DNA of 64,000 nucleotides from Bradyrhizobium symbiodeficiens (GTDB taxonomy: Bacteria; Pseudomonadota; Alphaproteobacteria; Rhizobiales; Xanthobacteraceae): assembly GCF_002266465.3 (NCBI RefSeq), contig NZ_CP029427.2, positions 5,210,501 to 5,274,500 of the forward strand. The letters are read 5' to 3'. Each line of letters opens with the position of its first letter. Position 1 is the first letter of the stretch. Positions 1 to 8,904 of the stretch are shown here, piece by piece. The translations under genes and the position numbers were made by a program. The notes beneath the pieces are model-generated. The model worked only from the letters and a program-made list of their open reading frames with translations. It was not told the DNA's origin and searched no databases.

Positions 1-358
1 CACGGATGGCGTGGACCACGCCCATGAAATTGACATCCATCATGCGCGCAAAAAGGGCGGCGTCCGACTTCGCGAATGGCGCGGATTCGGCGCTGCCTGC
101 ATTGGCAATGAGGATATCAATCGGCTGCCGCGCGCTCGCCTCGGCAATGGCGGCCTTCAACGACGCTTCGTCCGAAACATCGGCGACGGCCGCGAAATGC
201 GCGGCGCCGGAATCGACCGCCTCTGCGAGAGTCGCCGCATTCCGGCCAAGCACGGTTACGGTGGCGCCGGCACTGACGAGAGATGCCGCGATCGCGCGGC
301 CAATGCCGCGACCGCCACCTGTCACCAGCGCGTGCGGCGAGTGCGGCAATCCGGACAT
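1..358 (-). CDS. SDR family oxidoreductase (N-terminal part, runs off window)
   Basis: The reverse strand encodes about 119 residues from an ATG at 358 to the window edge. They show the N-terminal half of a short-chain dehydrogenase/reductase: a nucleotide-binding TGGGRGIG motif near residue 15, an acidic residue after beta-3/4 (ADVSD), and the IANAG motif near residue 88. The catalytic Ser-Tyr-Lys lies outside the window, so activity cannot be judged. SDRs of this kind reduce or oxidise an alcohol/ketone with NAD(P)H in the cytoplasm. The gene is divergent from the 552-6277 operon, with about 190 bp between them that probably hold both promoters. A role in the same catabolic island is inferred from position only. 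Confidence 0.85.
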   Translation of the reverse strand, partial: MSGLPHSPHALVTGGGRGIGRAIAASLVSAGATVTVLGRNAATLAEAVDSGAAHFAAVADVSDEASLKAAIAEASARQPIDILIANAGSAESAPFAKSDAALFARMMDVNFMGVVHAIR

Positions 359-551
359 GCGCTGGCTCCCTGAGATCTCGTGATCGTTCTTCCGATATAT
401 TTTAACCTTCAAATTTTTGCAACGAAAGCGGCGATCGCCGCCGCGAACGTCACCCGAGAGCGCGGCCCGAAAATTGCTTTAAGTATAAAATTATCACTTC
501 CCATCCCCCACAGGCCTGTTAGCATCAAAGGGCCAATCCAAAGGATGTCGC

Positions 552-1367
552 GTGTCGCAGCCTGCGCCAAAGATAACAAGGGACGGACGCTTCGCCTATG
601 AAGCCGCGGGCAATCCGAACGCGACACCTCTGATCTTCCTGCATGGCATCGGTGGCGCAGCGCGGGCCTGGCGGCGGCAACTCGCCACGTTCAGCGACCG
701 CTTCCGCACAGTCGCATGGGATATGCCGGGCTACGGCAGATCGGCGCCGCTCGCCAGCGTCAGCATCGCTGCCCTGGCGGAGGCGCTCCAGCAATTCATC
801 GAACAACTCGGCGCAGCCAGACCCATCCTGGTCGGTCACTCGATCGGCGGCATGATCGTGCAGAAGTGGCTGGTGCGGTCTCCAGAGCTGGCACAGGCCG
901 TCGTGCTGGCACAAACCAGTCCGGCCTTCGGCAAGGCTGACGGCGACTGGCAAAAATCGTTCATCGCGGCGCGGCTCGGGCCGCTCGATCGCGGCGAGAC
1001 GATGAAGTCGCTGGCGCCTTCACTGGTGAAGGAGCTCGTCGGCGACGATCCCGATCCGAACGGGATGGAACTTGCACGCGAATGCATGGGAAGCGTGCCG
1101 GAGGCGAGCTATCGCGCCATGATGCTGGCTCTCATCGGCTTCGATCAGCGCAGCACGCTCGGGAATATTTCCGTCCCTACGTTACTGCTGTCGGGATCCA
1201 AGGACAACAATGCGCCCGCGCCCATGATGGCGAAGACGGCAACGTACATTCCTGGGGCTGAATATGTCGAGCTCGCCGGCGTCGGCCATCTCGCCAACCT
1301 TGAACGCCCCGACGCCTTCGACGAAGCCCTTGGCAAGTTCCTGAACTCTCTCGCGACCAAAGCGTAA
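552..1367 (+). CDS. alpha/beta-fold hydrolase
   Basis: 271 residues. The alpha/beta hydrolase signatures are present: oxyanion-side HG at residues 31-32, nucleophile elbow GHSIGG with Ser97, a late SGSKD acid and a C-terminal GVGHLAN histidine. Start chosen as GTG 552, which has AAAGGA at 540-545 as ribosome-binding site; the ATG at 545 is out of frame. It is the first gene of a plus-strand operon that continues into an acyl-CoA dehydrogenase (stop and next start nearly touch). The substrate is not identifiable. Because a NicX-like dioxygenase is encoded nearby, a role in hydrolysing a ring-cleavage product (as NicD does) is possible, but the sequence does not look like NicD itself. Confidence 0.85.
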   Translation: MSQPAPKITRDGRFAYEAAGNPNATPLIFLHGIGGAARAWRRQLATFSDRFRTVAWDMPGYGRSAPLASVSIAALAEALQQFIEQLGAARPILVGHSIGGMIVQKWLVRSPELAQAVVLAQTSPAFGKADGDWQKSFIAARLGPLDRGETMKSLAPSLVKELVGDDPDPNGMELARECMGSVPEASYRAMMLALIGFDQRSTLGNISVPTLLLSGSKDNNAPAPMMAKTATYIPGAEYVELAGVGHLANLERPDAFDEALGKFLNSLATKA

Positions 1368-1377
1368 GGTGACTGCA

Positions 1378-2667
1378 ATGACCATGCAAGTCAGCAAGAC
1401 TATCGGCACGACTGACAAGGTCGCGCTGGACGCTCCGATCTTCGATCCCGTTGCATTCCGCTTGAGCGACGAGCAGGCCGGCATCATCACACGGGCAAGG
1501 GAGATCGGCCAGAGCGTGTTCGCCGGTCGCGCCGCCACTTACGATCGCGAGGCGGCCTTTCCGGTCGAGAATTATCGCGACCTGCATCGCGTCGGCCTGC
1601 TCGGCATCGCCGTTCCGAGGAAACACGGCGGGCTCGGCGCGAACTACCAGACCTATGCGCTGGCGGCGGCCGAGATCGGCCGCTATTGCGGCGCAACCGC
1701 GCTGACGTGGAACATGCACGTGTGCTCGACCCTGTGGTCTGGCCCGCTCGCCGACGATCTCGACATGGACGCCGAGACCCGCGCGGAGCACGAGCGGCGT
1801 CGTGCGGTCCACTATAAGCGCATCGTCGATGACGGCGCGATCTATTCGCAGCCCTTCTCGGAGGGTGGTGCGGCCGCCGCCGGCGGCGTCGCGTTCGGCA
1901 CGGAAGCAAAACCCGTGGAAGGCGGCTGGATCGTCAGCGGCAAGAAAATCTTTGCTTCGCTCTCCGGTCATGCCGACTATTACGGCGTGCTCTGCACCGA
2001 GATCGAGGAAGGCGAGAAGGCGTCGCGCCGCAACACGCTTTATCTCGCCATCTCGGCCAAATCCGAAGGCGTCTCGGTCGTCGGCGACTGGGACCCGCTC
2101 GGCATGCGCGGCACGGTTTCACGCACGTTGCTGTTCAAGGATGTGTTCGTGCCGGACGATTCTGCGCTGATGCCCCGCGGCGTCTATTTCCAGGCCGCGA
2201 TGCGCTGGCCGCACATGTTCCTGACGTTGTCGCCGACCTATATGGGCCTGGCGCAAGCCGCCTATGACTTCACCGTACGTTATTTGCGCGGCGAAGTGCC
2301 GGGAATGCCGCCGGTCAAGCGTCGGATGTATCCGACTAAGCAGATCGCGGTCGCGCAGATGCAGATCAAGCTGGAGCAGATCAAGGCGATCTGGTTCCAG
2401 GCCGTCACCGAGGCCTGCGCCAATCCGAGCAAGGAACAGGTGCTGCGCGCCTATGCCGCGCAATATTCGGTGATGGAGGGCGCCAACGAGCTCGCCGCGC
2501 TCGCGATCCGCACCTGCGGCGGCCAGGCCATGCTTCGCTCGCTGCCGCTGGAGCGGATCTACCGCGACAGCCGCTGCGGCTCGCTGATGCTGCCCTGGAC
2601 TGCCGAATTGTGCCTCGACCGGATCGGACGCGAGGCGCTGTACGAGACCGGCGAGACGGACGACTGA
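1378..2667 (+). CDS. acyl-CoA dehydrogenase family protein
   Basis: About 429 residues with the acyl-CoA dehydrogenase layout: helical N-terminal domain with LGIAVPRKHGGLG, a middle beta domain with QPFSEGGAAAAGG (usual FAD/substrate loop) and GWIVSGKKIFASLSG, then the C-terminal four-helix domain ending in CGGQAMLRSLPLERIYRD. These enzymes oxidise acyl-CoA thioesters with FAD, passing electrons to ETF. Start: ATG 1378 with AAGGTG at 1366-1371; GTG 1369 is an alternative. The next gene starts 2 bp after the stop, which argues for co-transcription with the acyl-CoA ligase, so it probably oxidises the CoA ester that ligase makes. Precise substrate unknown. Confidence 0.88.
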   Translation: MTMQVSKTIGTTDKVALDAPIFDPVAFRLSDEQAGIITRAREIGQSVFAGRAATYDREAAFPVENYRDLHRVGLLGIAVPRKHGGLGANYQTYALAAAEIGRYCGATALTWNMHVCSTLWSGPLADDLDMDAETRAEHERRRAVHYKRIVDDGAIYSQPFSEGGAAAAGGVAFGTEAKPVEGGWIVSGKKIFASLSGHADYYGVLCTEIEEGEKASRRNTLYLAISAKSEGVSVVGDWDPLGMRGTVSRTLLFKDVFVPDDSALMPRGVYFQAAMRWPHMFLTLSPTYMGLAQAAYDFTVRYLRGEVPGMPPVKRRMYPTKQIAVAQMQIKLEQIKAIWFQAVTEACANPSKEQVLRAYAAQYSVMEGANELAALAIRTCGGQAMLRSLPLERIYRDSRCGSLMLPWTAELCLDRIGREALYETGETDD

Positions 2668-2669
2668 CG

Positions 2670-4196
2670 GTGGACCTCTGCAGTCTGATCGACCGCAACG
2701 CGGCGTTTTCGCCAGACAAAACGGCCATTGCCTTCGAGGAAGAGCGGCTCAGCTATGCCGCGTTCGCCGCACGCATCGAACGCACCGCGACGGCATTGAA
2801 GCAGGAGCTCGGCGTCGGCCGCGGCGACCGCGTTGCCATCCTCAGCCTGAACCGGCCGGACTATCTGGTCCTGCTCTACGCATGCGCACGGCTGGGTGCG
2901 ATGCTCGTGCCGCTGAACTGGAGGCTCGCGGTCGCCGAGCAACTCTTCATCCTCGCCGATGCGGGCGCCAAGGTGCTGGTGCTCGAGCAGGCATTCGAGG
3001 GCGTTCTCCCCGAGCTAGCGCCGGGGACATCCGTTGTCGGCCTTGGCTTCACGCCGCCTCATGGCACGACATTCGAAGGCCTGCTGGCGCGCAGCGACGG
3101 CAGCAGCCGAAATCCACACACCGATCTCTCCTGCCCGCTTCTGATCGTCTACACATCGGGGACAACCGGGCGGCCGAAAGGCGCGGTGCTGCGCCAGGAG
3201 GCGCTATTCTGGAACGGCGTCATGAGCCAGCACATGCATAACATGACGTCCGACGACCACGTGCTGACCGTGCTGCCATTTTTCCACGTCGGCGGCCTCA
3301 ACATCCAGACAACGCCGGCGCTTCAGTTGGGCGCAACTGTCACAATCCACGCCCGCTTCGCGCCGGACACCGCGCTCGCGGCCATTGAGCACGAGCGGCC
3401 GACGCTCACGGTCATGGTACCTGCGATCATCCAGGCCGTGAGCGAGCATCCTGCCTGGGCGGCGGCCGATCTCTCGTCACTCAAGGCCGTCGCGACAGGC
3501 TCGACCATCGTACCCTCGCATCTGATCGAGCGTTTCGTCGCGCGCGATGTCCCGGTGCTTCAGGTTTACGGCTCGACGGAAACCTGCCCGATCGCCGTCT
3601 ACACACGGCTCGGCGGTGACCTTTCGCGGGCGGGATCGACCGGGCTTGCTGGCCTGTGCTGCGAAGCGAAGGTGGTCGATCATTCCAGCAATGAGGTGCC
3701 GGCTGGCACGCCGGGCGAAATCGCGGTGCGCGGACCCAATGTGTTCTTCGAATATTGGGGCAACGAGGCCGCAACGCGCGATGCGTTGCACGACGGCTGG
3801 TATCGCACCGGCGATATCGGCCTGTGCGACGCCGACGGCTATTTCTGGGTCCGCGACCGCAAGAAGAACATGATCATTTCAGGCGGGGAAAACGTCTACC
3901 CGGCAGAGGTCGAGCGCGTCCTGCTCGAACATCCCGACGTCAGCGAATGCGCCGTGATCGGCCGGCCGGACCCGCGGTGGGACGAGGTGCCGATCGCCTA
4001 TGTGATCCCCCGATCCGGCTGCCGGCTCGAAGCGGACGAACTCAGAACGCACATCCAGGTGCAACTCGCGCGCTACAAGGTGCCGCGCGACATTATCTTC
4101 GTCACCGACCTGCCGCGCACGGCGCTGGGAAAGGTCCAGCATTTCCTGCTGAGGCAACTCGATGCGCAGTCCCGCGCGCAAGGAGAAGCATCTTGA
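2670..4196 (+). CDS. AMP-forming acyl/aryl-CoA ligase
   Basis: 508 residues, class I adenylate-forming enzyme. The P-loop-like YTSGTTGRPKG motif, the YGSTE motif, GWYRTGDIG and the hinge/catalytic region ending in a C-terminal lysine (RTALGKVQ) are all visible, so it should be active. It converts a carboxylic acid, ATP and CoA to acyl-CoA, AMP and PPi. Start chosen at GTG 2670, 2 bp after the upstream stop; an in-frame ATG at 2610 would overlap the upstream gene by 58 bp and add a non-conserved extension. It lies between an acyl-CoA dehydrogenase and an opine-dehydrogenase-like gene, with a 3-hydroxyacyl-CoA dehydrogenase further downstream, consistent with CoA activation at the head of a beta-oxidation-like branch. 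Confidence 0.9.
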   Translation: MDLCSLIDRNAAFSPDKTAIAFEEERLSYAAFAARIERTATALKQELGVGRGDRVAILSLNRPDYLVLLYACARLGAMLVPLNWRLAVAEQLFILADAGAKVLVLEQAFEGVLPELAPGTSVVGLGFTPPHGTTFEGLLARSDGSSRNPHTDLSCPLLIVYTSGTTGRPKGAVLRQEALFWNGVMSQHMHNMTSDDHVLTVLPFFHVGGLNIQTTPALQLGATVTIHARFAPDTALAAIEHERPTLTVMVPAIIQAVSEHPAWAAADLSSLKAVATGSTIVPSHLIERFVARDVPVLQVYGSTETCPIAVYTRLGGDLSRAGSTGLAGLCCEAKVVDHSSNEVPAGTPGEIAVRGPNVFFEYWGNEAATRDALHDGWYRTGDIGLCDADGYFWVRDRKKNMIISGGENVYPAEVERVLLEHPDVSECAVIGRPDPRWDEVPIAYVIPRSGCRLEADELRTHIQVQLARYKVPRDIIFVTDLPRTALGKVQHFLLRQLDAQSRAQGEAS

Positions 4197-5281
4197 AGAT
4201 TGCGGTTCTGGGTGGGGGAAACGGCTCTTTCGCGGCCGCTGGCGATTTTGCGCTGTCGGGGCATGAGGTGCGGCTCTGGCGCCGCGATGCCGGTCAGGTC
4301 ACGGCGCATCGCGCTGCCGGCTCGCGCATCCTGGTGAGGGATCACAACGGCCGCCACGACGTGAAGCTCGCGCTGGTCACGACCGATATCGCCGAGGCCG
4401 TCAACGGCACGGAGCTGATCTTGTGCCCCGCTCCTGCCTTCGCGCAAACCGATATCGCTCGCCTGCTCGCCCCGCATCTGCGGGACGGTCAGGTCGTATT
4501 CCTGCCGCCGGCGACATTCGGCTCGATGATCTTCGCGCAAGCTGCGCGGGACGCCGGCAACCAGGCCAAGGCAAGCTTTGCCGAAACCGGCACGCTGCCG
4601 TGGCTGACCCGCAAGCACGGACCGTTCGAGGTCGCGATCACCATCCGCGCCAAACGGCTTCCGGTCGGGGTGTTCCCGCTCGATCACGCACCGCACGCGC
4701 TTGACGTGATCGGACGCGCTTTCCCCGACGCGATCGAGCCGTGCGGAGACGCGCTGTCCGGGGCGTTGATGAATGCCGGCCCGATCATTCATCCACCGCT
4801 GATCGTGATGAATGCAGGTCCAATCGAGCATTTCGAGCGCTGGGACATTCACAAGGAAGGCACCCAGGCCGCGATCCGCCGGGTGACCGACGCACTTGAC
4901 GCCGAGCGGATCGCCGTGCGCGAAGCGCTCGGTTACCGCGCACCGCATTTCCCGCTCGCTCATCACTATGCGAAGGAAGGCGAGATCTGGATGTATGGTC
5001 GCGGCTCGCATGACCGGCTGACCGAATCAGGCGACTGGCGCGAGCGGATCGTGCTGACGGAGCACCGTTACATGCGAGAAGACCTCCGGCTTGGGCTGTC
5101 GCTGCTGGTGTCGGTTGCCGGCCTGGCTGGCGTGGCCACGCCGCTCGCCAAAGCGTTCCTGTCGATCGGCGGCGCGATTTGCGGCGAGGATTTTGCGCAA
5201 GGTGGCCGAACGCTCGAGACGCTGGGGCTCGACAATCTCAGCAAGGCCGAATTGCAGACGGTGCTTCGCAATGGATTCTGA
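4193..5281 (+). CDS. NAD(P)-dependent octopine/nopaline dehydrogenase family protein
   Basis: 362 residues beginning at TTG 4193, which overlaps the stop of the ligase (4194-4196) and has AGGAGA at 4181-4186. The N-terminus is a Rossmann fold with GGGNGSFAAAG; the middle has an NAGPIIHPPLIVMNAG segment and a helical C-terminal domain containing HHYAKEGE, as in the octopine/nopaline dehydrogenase family. Family members reduce the imine formed between an amino acid and an alpha-keto acid, or the reverse. No signal peptide. Its place inside an acyl-CoA catabolic operon is unusual; it might open an N-substituted amino-acid substrate or act as a different 2-hydroxyacid-type oxidoreductase. Family call firm, substrate unknown. 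Confidence 0.82.
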   Translation: MKIAVLGGGNGSFAAAGDFALSGHEVRLWRRDAGQVTAHRAAGSRILVRDHNGRHDVKLALVTTDIAEAVNGTELILCPAPAFAQTDIARLLAPHLRDGQVVFLPPATFGSMIFAQAARDAGNQAKASFAETGTLPWLTRKHGPFEVAITIRAKRLPVGVFPLDHAPHALDVIGRAFPDAIEPCGDALSGALMNAGPIIHPPLIVMNAGPIEHFERWDIHKEGTQAAIRRVTDALDAERIAVREALGYRAPHFPLAHHYAKEGEIWMYGRGSHDRLTESGDWRERIVLTEHRYMREDLRLGLSLLVSVAGLAGVATPLAKAFLSIGGAICGEDFAQGGRTLETLGLDNLSKAELQTVLRNGF

Positions 5282-5284
5282 TCG

Positions 5285-6277
5285 ATGACCAATCGCGCCA
5301 ACATCGTCTGTCTGGGGGCTGGCCGCATGGGGCGCGGCATCGCGGTCGCGTTCGCCTACGCTGGGCACAAGGTTACGATGATCGACGTCAAGGCGCGCTC
5401 CGCGGAGGAGTTCGCCAAGCTGGAGGCGGACGCGCTGGGCGAAGTCGGCAAGACCTTTGCCAGCCTGTCGAAGCTGGGATTGCTGACCGAAGCGGATGTT
5501 GACCCGCTCGTCGCGCGCGTCTCGGTGGTGCCCGCCAGCCAGAGCGGGGCAGCCCTCTCCAGGGCCGGTATGGTCTTCGAGGGCGTTCCCGAGGTCGTCG
5601 AACTCAAGCGGGAGGTGCTCGGGGCGGCTTCAAAGCAGGTCGGTCCGGATACAATCATCGCCTCGACGACATCTACCATCCTCGTCGACGATCTATCCGG
5701 CGCGATCGTGAACCCCCGCCGCTTTCTCAACGTGCACTGGCTCAACCCGGCCTATCTGATCCCGCTGGTCGAGGTTTCGCCCGGCCGAGCCACCGACCCC
5801 GCCATCGTCGAGGACGTCAAGACGCTGCTCGAAGGCATCGGCAAGGTACCCGTGGTCTGCGCCGCCACACCCGGCTTCATCGTTCCACGCATCCAGGCGC
5901 TGGCGATGAACGAGGCCGCGCGCATGGTCGAGGAAGGCGTCGCCAGTCCCGAGGAGATCGACAAAGCGATCCGCTATGGCTTCGGCTTCCGCTATGCCGT
6001 GCTCGGACTGCTCGAGTTCATCGACTGGGGTGGTGGCGACATCTTGTACTATGCCAGCCGCTATCTCGAAGGCGCGCTCGGCAGCGACCGCTATCGCGCG
6101 CCGGACGTCATCTCACGCAACATGCATGAAGGCCGGATCGGCTTGCGCACGGGCGCCGGCTTTCTCGACTATTCGGGCATGGACGTCGATGCCTATCGCG
6201 TAAAACGGCTTCAGGCCATGGTGGACCTGCTGCGCCACTTCGACCTGGCTCGCCCACCCGTGCTCGACCGCGTTTAG
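5285..6277 (+). CDS. 3-hydroxyacyl-CoA dehydrogenase family protein
   Basis: 330 residues. N-terminal NAD-binding GAGRMGRGIA motif at residues 11-20, followed by VFEGVPE and STTSTILV stretches, then the conserved NVHWLNPAYLIPLVEV containing the catalytic histidine and the CAATPGFIVPRIQ turn into the C-terminal helical domain. Such enzymes oxidise (S)-3-hydroxyacyl-CoA to 3-ketoacyl-CoA with NAD; a related group acts on lambda- or gamma-hydroxy acids. It starts 3 bp after the opine-dehydrogenase-like gene and is the last gene of the plus-strand operon. Its 3' end overlaps the 3' end of the convergent NicX-like gene by 4 bp. Confidence 0.88.
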   Translation: MTNRANIVCLGAGRMGRGIAVAFAYAGHKVTMIDVKARSAEEFAKLEADALGEVGKTFASLSKLGLLTEADVDPLVARVSVVPASQSGAALSRAGMVFEGVPEVVELKREVLGAASKQVGPDTIIASTTSTILVDDLSGAIVNPRRFLNVHWLNPAYLIPLVEVSPGRATDPAIVEDVKTLLEGIGKVPVVCAATPGFIVPRIQALAMNEAARMVEEGVASPEEIDKAIRYGFGFRYAVLGLLEFIDWGGGDILYYASRYLEGALGSDRYRAPDVISRNMHEGRIGLRTGAGFLDYSGMDVDAYRVKRLQAMVDLLRHFDLARPPVLDRV

Positions 6278-7320
6278 CCGAATACGTCCTGGAGCACGCC
6301 TCCCCGGACCACGGCAACGCCATCGAGCTCGATCGTCGTTCCCATCATCGGCAGATCGAAATGCCCCGCCGTGTAGCGGCCGGCGAATTCGTTGGCGCCG
6401 GTCGAGAACAGGAAATTACCGGAGACGGCTCGGATCTCCGTGCCATTGGTGTCGCGCTGGTCGTACATCGACAGCGCTTCATAACGCGCACCCGGGTTCA
6501 TGCCGAAACCGACATGCGAGACCGCATAGGCCTCGCGATCGCCCCAAGCCGCAAGATAGGCACGCATCATTGCGGCGTCCGTGCCTTCGCCTTCGAGTTC
6601 GACGACATAGTCGTCTTTCAAGGTCATCGTCACCGGCGACGTCAGATAGCGCTTGAAGGTCAGGTTGATGTCGCCTGGCGCCATCACCAGCGTTCCGTTG
6701 ATCGTCCCGCTTTTGGGGAAGCTGACGACGATTCCACCGGGCCAATGCGCCAGCGTGCCGGGCTTGTCGGTCCAGCCCCATACACCGACCGTGGACGCAC
6801 CGACCATATCGACATCGAGCGCGGTGCCAGCCTTCGAGGTCACCCGCATTCGCTTGGTCCCGCGCAGCATCTTGGCCGCCGCCCGAACGCGCTTCTCGAG
6901 CGCTGTATCCGGCACCATCCGCTCCAGCGCCTCGGGATGTTCGTTGGAGATCACCAGGATCCGCGCGCCGGCCTTGAGGATCTCCGGCGTCTCCACCGCG
7001 TGCATCAAGCCCTCGATGGTGCAGTCCACCACGAAACCAGCCTGCTGAAGCGCACTGATGACCGGACCAAGCTTCTGGATCGCCTCGCTCGCCCCCGTCG
7101 AGCGAACCGGAACGATATGCCGGTTCCGCGGTGTCGGCATTACCACGTGAAACGGCCGCGCGCCCATGCGCAGCAGCGCAAGCTCCGCCAGATGCACGTT
7201 CAGCGCACGCGACTGGGTTTCGGAGAGGATCGCCGCGGTATCGCCGGACTTGACGGCGCAGCGTTCAAAGATCTCGCAGAATGCGTCGATCCATTTTGCC
7301 TCAATGCGATCAGCCAGCAT
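6274..7320 (-). CDS. NicX-like ring-cleaving dioxygenase (2,5-dihydroxypyridine 5,6-dioxygenase family)
   Basis: 348 residues, close in length to Pseudomonas putida NicX and alignable by eye over most of its length: HWPGG near residue 192, GDINLTFKRY near 216, SHVGFGMNP at 268-276, GNFLFSTGAN at 301-310 and GHFDLP at 319-324. The mononuclear iron ligands reported for NicX (two His and one Asp, in SHIGWG and CHLDIP) correspond here to His269, His320 and Asp322. NicX opens 2,5-dihydroxypyridine to N-formylmaleamate with O2. Last gene of a minus-strand operon behind a NitT/TauT-type ABC transporter. The true substrate may differ, because other nicotinate-pathway genes (hydroxylase, maleamate amidase) are not recognisable here. 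Confidence 0.8.
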   Translation of the reverse strand: MLADRIEAKWIDAFCEIFERCAVKSGDTAAILSETQSRALNVHLAELALLRMGARPFHVVMPTPRNRHIVPVRSTGASEAIQKLGPVISALQQAGFVVDCTIEGLMHAVETPEILKAGARILVISNEHPEALERMVPDTALEKRVRAAAKMLRGTKRMRVTSKAGTALDVDMVGASTVGVWGWTDKPGTLAHWPGGIVVSFPKSGTINGTLVMAPGDINLTFKRYLTSPVTMTLKDDYVVELEGEGTDAAMMRAYLAAWGDREAYAVSHVGFGMNPGARYEALSMYDQRDTNGTEIRAVSGNFLFSTGANEFAGRYTAGHFDLPMMGTTIELDGVAVVRGGVLQDVFG

Positions 7321-7357
7321 GGTTCACTCCCGGTCTTCCGGTTTCTTCTTGGTCAGT

Positions 7358-8122
7358 TCAGGCCTCGGGAAAGCCCCGCAGCAAGTATGAGCGCAGCGCC
7401 CCGAGCAGGCCATTCAGGATCAGGCCCAGCAGCGAGATCGTGATCAGAGGCACGAACATGTCGACGGCTTGAAAAGTCCGCGCCGCGGTCACGAGCGCAT
7501 GCCCCAATCCGTCCGTCGACGTGATCATCTCGGCCAGAAACACCACGATGCAGGAAATGACAAGCCCGATCCGGCAGCCAGTCAGGATCGACGGCATCGC
7601 CGCCGGCAGCACCACCTTGAAGAGGATTTCGTAGCGTGGCGTTCCCGCTGCCATCGCCGACCAGATCAGCTTTTGTTCGACGGTCGAGGCACCATAATAG
7701 GTCGAGAGCAGAATGGGAAAGAGTGCGTCCGCAGCCACCAATGTGATCTTCGACCCGTGGCCGAAGCCGAGCAAAAGCAGGAGTGCCGGATAGAGCGCAA
7801 CCTTGGGCAGCGGGGCCAATACGCGGACGATCGGCCGAACCACGGCATTGATCGCCGGATTTGCGGCGGCGGCAATGCCGATGCTGACACCCAGCACGAC
7901 CGCAATCGCGAACCCTGCAAACAGCCGGATCAGGGTTGCCGCGATCTCCTGCTGAAACGTCCACGTCACGAGCTGCTGGAGCAGCCGGCTGAAGACGAAG
8001 CCCGGCGGCGGCAGCAAGACCGCGGGCGCGAAGCCAAATGACACCAGGCCTTGCCATAAGGCGATGACCAGCGCGATCGGGGCAATCCCAAGTAGGACGT
8101 TTGCGGAGAGAAGGCGCGACAT
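7358..8122 (-). CDS. NitT/TauT-type ABC transporter permease (second copy)
   Basis: 254 residues from ATG 8122, whose first bases overlap the TGA of the preceding permease gene (TGATG), so translation is probably coupled. Six hydrophobic segments and the EAA-like cytoplasmic loop (AAGTPRYEILFKVVLPAAMPSILTGCRIG) mark it as an inner-membrane permease of the SsuC/TauC/NrtB type. It follows a paralogous permease, so the transporter may use a heterodimeric channel, whereas many relatives use two copies of one permease. It is followed 37 bp later by the NicX-like gene. The imported ligand is unknown; small anions such as sulfonates, pyrimidine precursors and aromatic acids are typical for the family. 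Confidence 0.88.
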   Translation of the reverse strand: MSRLLSANVLLGIAPIALVIALWQGLVSFGFAPAVLLPPPGFVFSRLLQQLVTWTFQQEIAATLIRLFAGFAIAVVLGVSIGIAAAANPAINAVVRPIVRVLAPLPKVALYPALLLLLGFGHGSKITLVAADALFPILLSTYYGASTVEQKLIWSAMAAGTPRYEILFKVVLPAAMPSILTGCRIGLVISCIVVFLAEMITSTDGLGHALVTAARTFQAVDMFVPLITISLLGLILNGLLGALRSYLLRGFPEA

Positions 8123-8904
8123 CACGAGAAGCTCAGCGGCATGTCGAACTGAGGTTCGGACCAACGCACGAGTCTGGCACGAACCCTTTCAAAAATTGCG
8201 TCGAGGCAAATTCCCATCGCCCCCACGATGATGATCATAGCAAAGACGGTGTCGTACTGGCCCATGTCGAGCGCATTGAACAGAATGTTGCCGGCGCCGG
8301 ACTGGCGGGCGATCATCTCACTGGTGATCATCGTGATCAGCGCCAGCACCAGCCCCGTGCGGCAGCCGGTCAGGATCTCCGGCAGCGCTGCGGGCAACAC
8401 GATCCGCACCAGGCGTTGTGCGGGCGAAAGCCCCATCGCAGCACCCGACCACAGCATCTTCTCTTCAACAGCCTTGGCGCCCTCGAAGCTGTGATAGATC
8501 ACGGGGAGGCTGACGCCCAGGAAGATCACCAATGTCTTGGTAACATCGCCGACGCCCAGCCAAAGCATGATGATCGGCATCAAGGCGGCCTTCGGCACCG
8601 GATAAATCACCATCAGAAGCGGATTGAAAAAGGCCGCGACGCCCCGGCTGCGTCCCATTAACAGGCCCAGCGGAATCGAAACCAGCACCGCCACACCGAA
8701 CCCGAGCGCCATCCGGCGAAGCGACGCGAGGATGTTGATCAGGGATTCCCTGTCGCCGAGAATATCCGGAATTGCCCGGATCGCCTCAGTTGCCGTCGGG
8801 AAGCTGTCGTTCTTGAGCGCTAGGGATGCAATCTGCCACACTGCCAGCAACCCGATGCAGGCCAGTACCGGGGCGACCCGTCTGAGCAAGGCGGCCGGCG
8901 ACAT
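8122..8904 (-). CDS. NitT/TauT-type ABC transporter permease (first copy)
   Basis: 260 residues from ATG 8904, overlapping the stop of the ATPase gene in a TGATG; GTG 8907 is an alternative. An N-terminal membrane helix, five more hydrophobic segments and the EAA loop (GAAMGLSPAQRLVRIVLPAALPEILTGC) identify a BPD-transport inner-membrane component. It is similar in plan but clearly different in sequence from its downstream neighbour, indicating old duplication. With the ATPase at 8904-9749 and the binding protein at 11645-12628 it forms one transport system. Confidence 0.88.
   Translation of the reverse strand: MSPAALLRRVAPVLACIGLLAVWQIASLALKNDSFPTATEAIRAIPDILGDRESLINILASLRRMALGFGVAVLVSIPLGLLMGRSRGVAAFFNPLLMVIYPVPKAALMPIIMLWLGVGDVTKTLVIFLGVSLPVIYHSFEGAKAVEEKMLWSGAAMGLSPAQRLVRIVLPAALPEILTGCRTGLVLALITMITSEMIARQSGAGNILFNALDMGQYDTVFAMIIIVGAMGICLDAIFERVRARLVRWSEPQFDMPLSFS

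Noticed and set aside
4073-5011. 312-codon minus-strand frame
   Set aside because: Complement of the opine-dehydrogenase-like gene, no domain.
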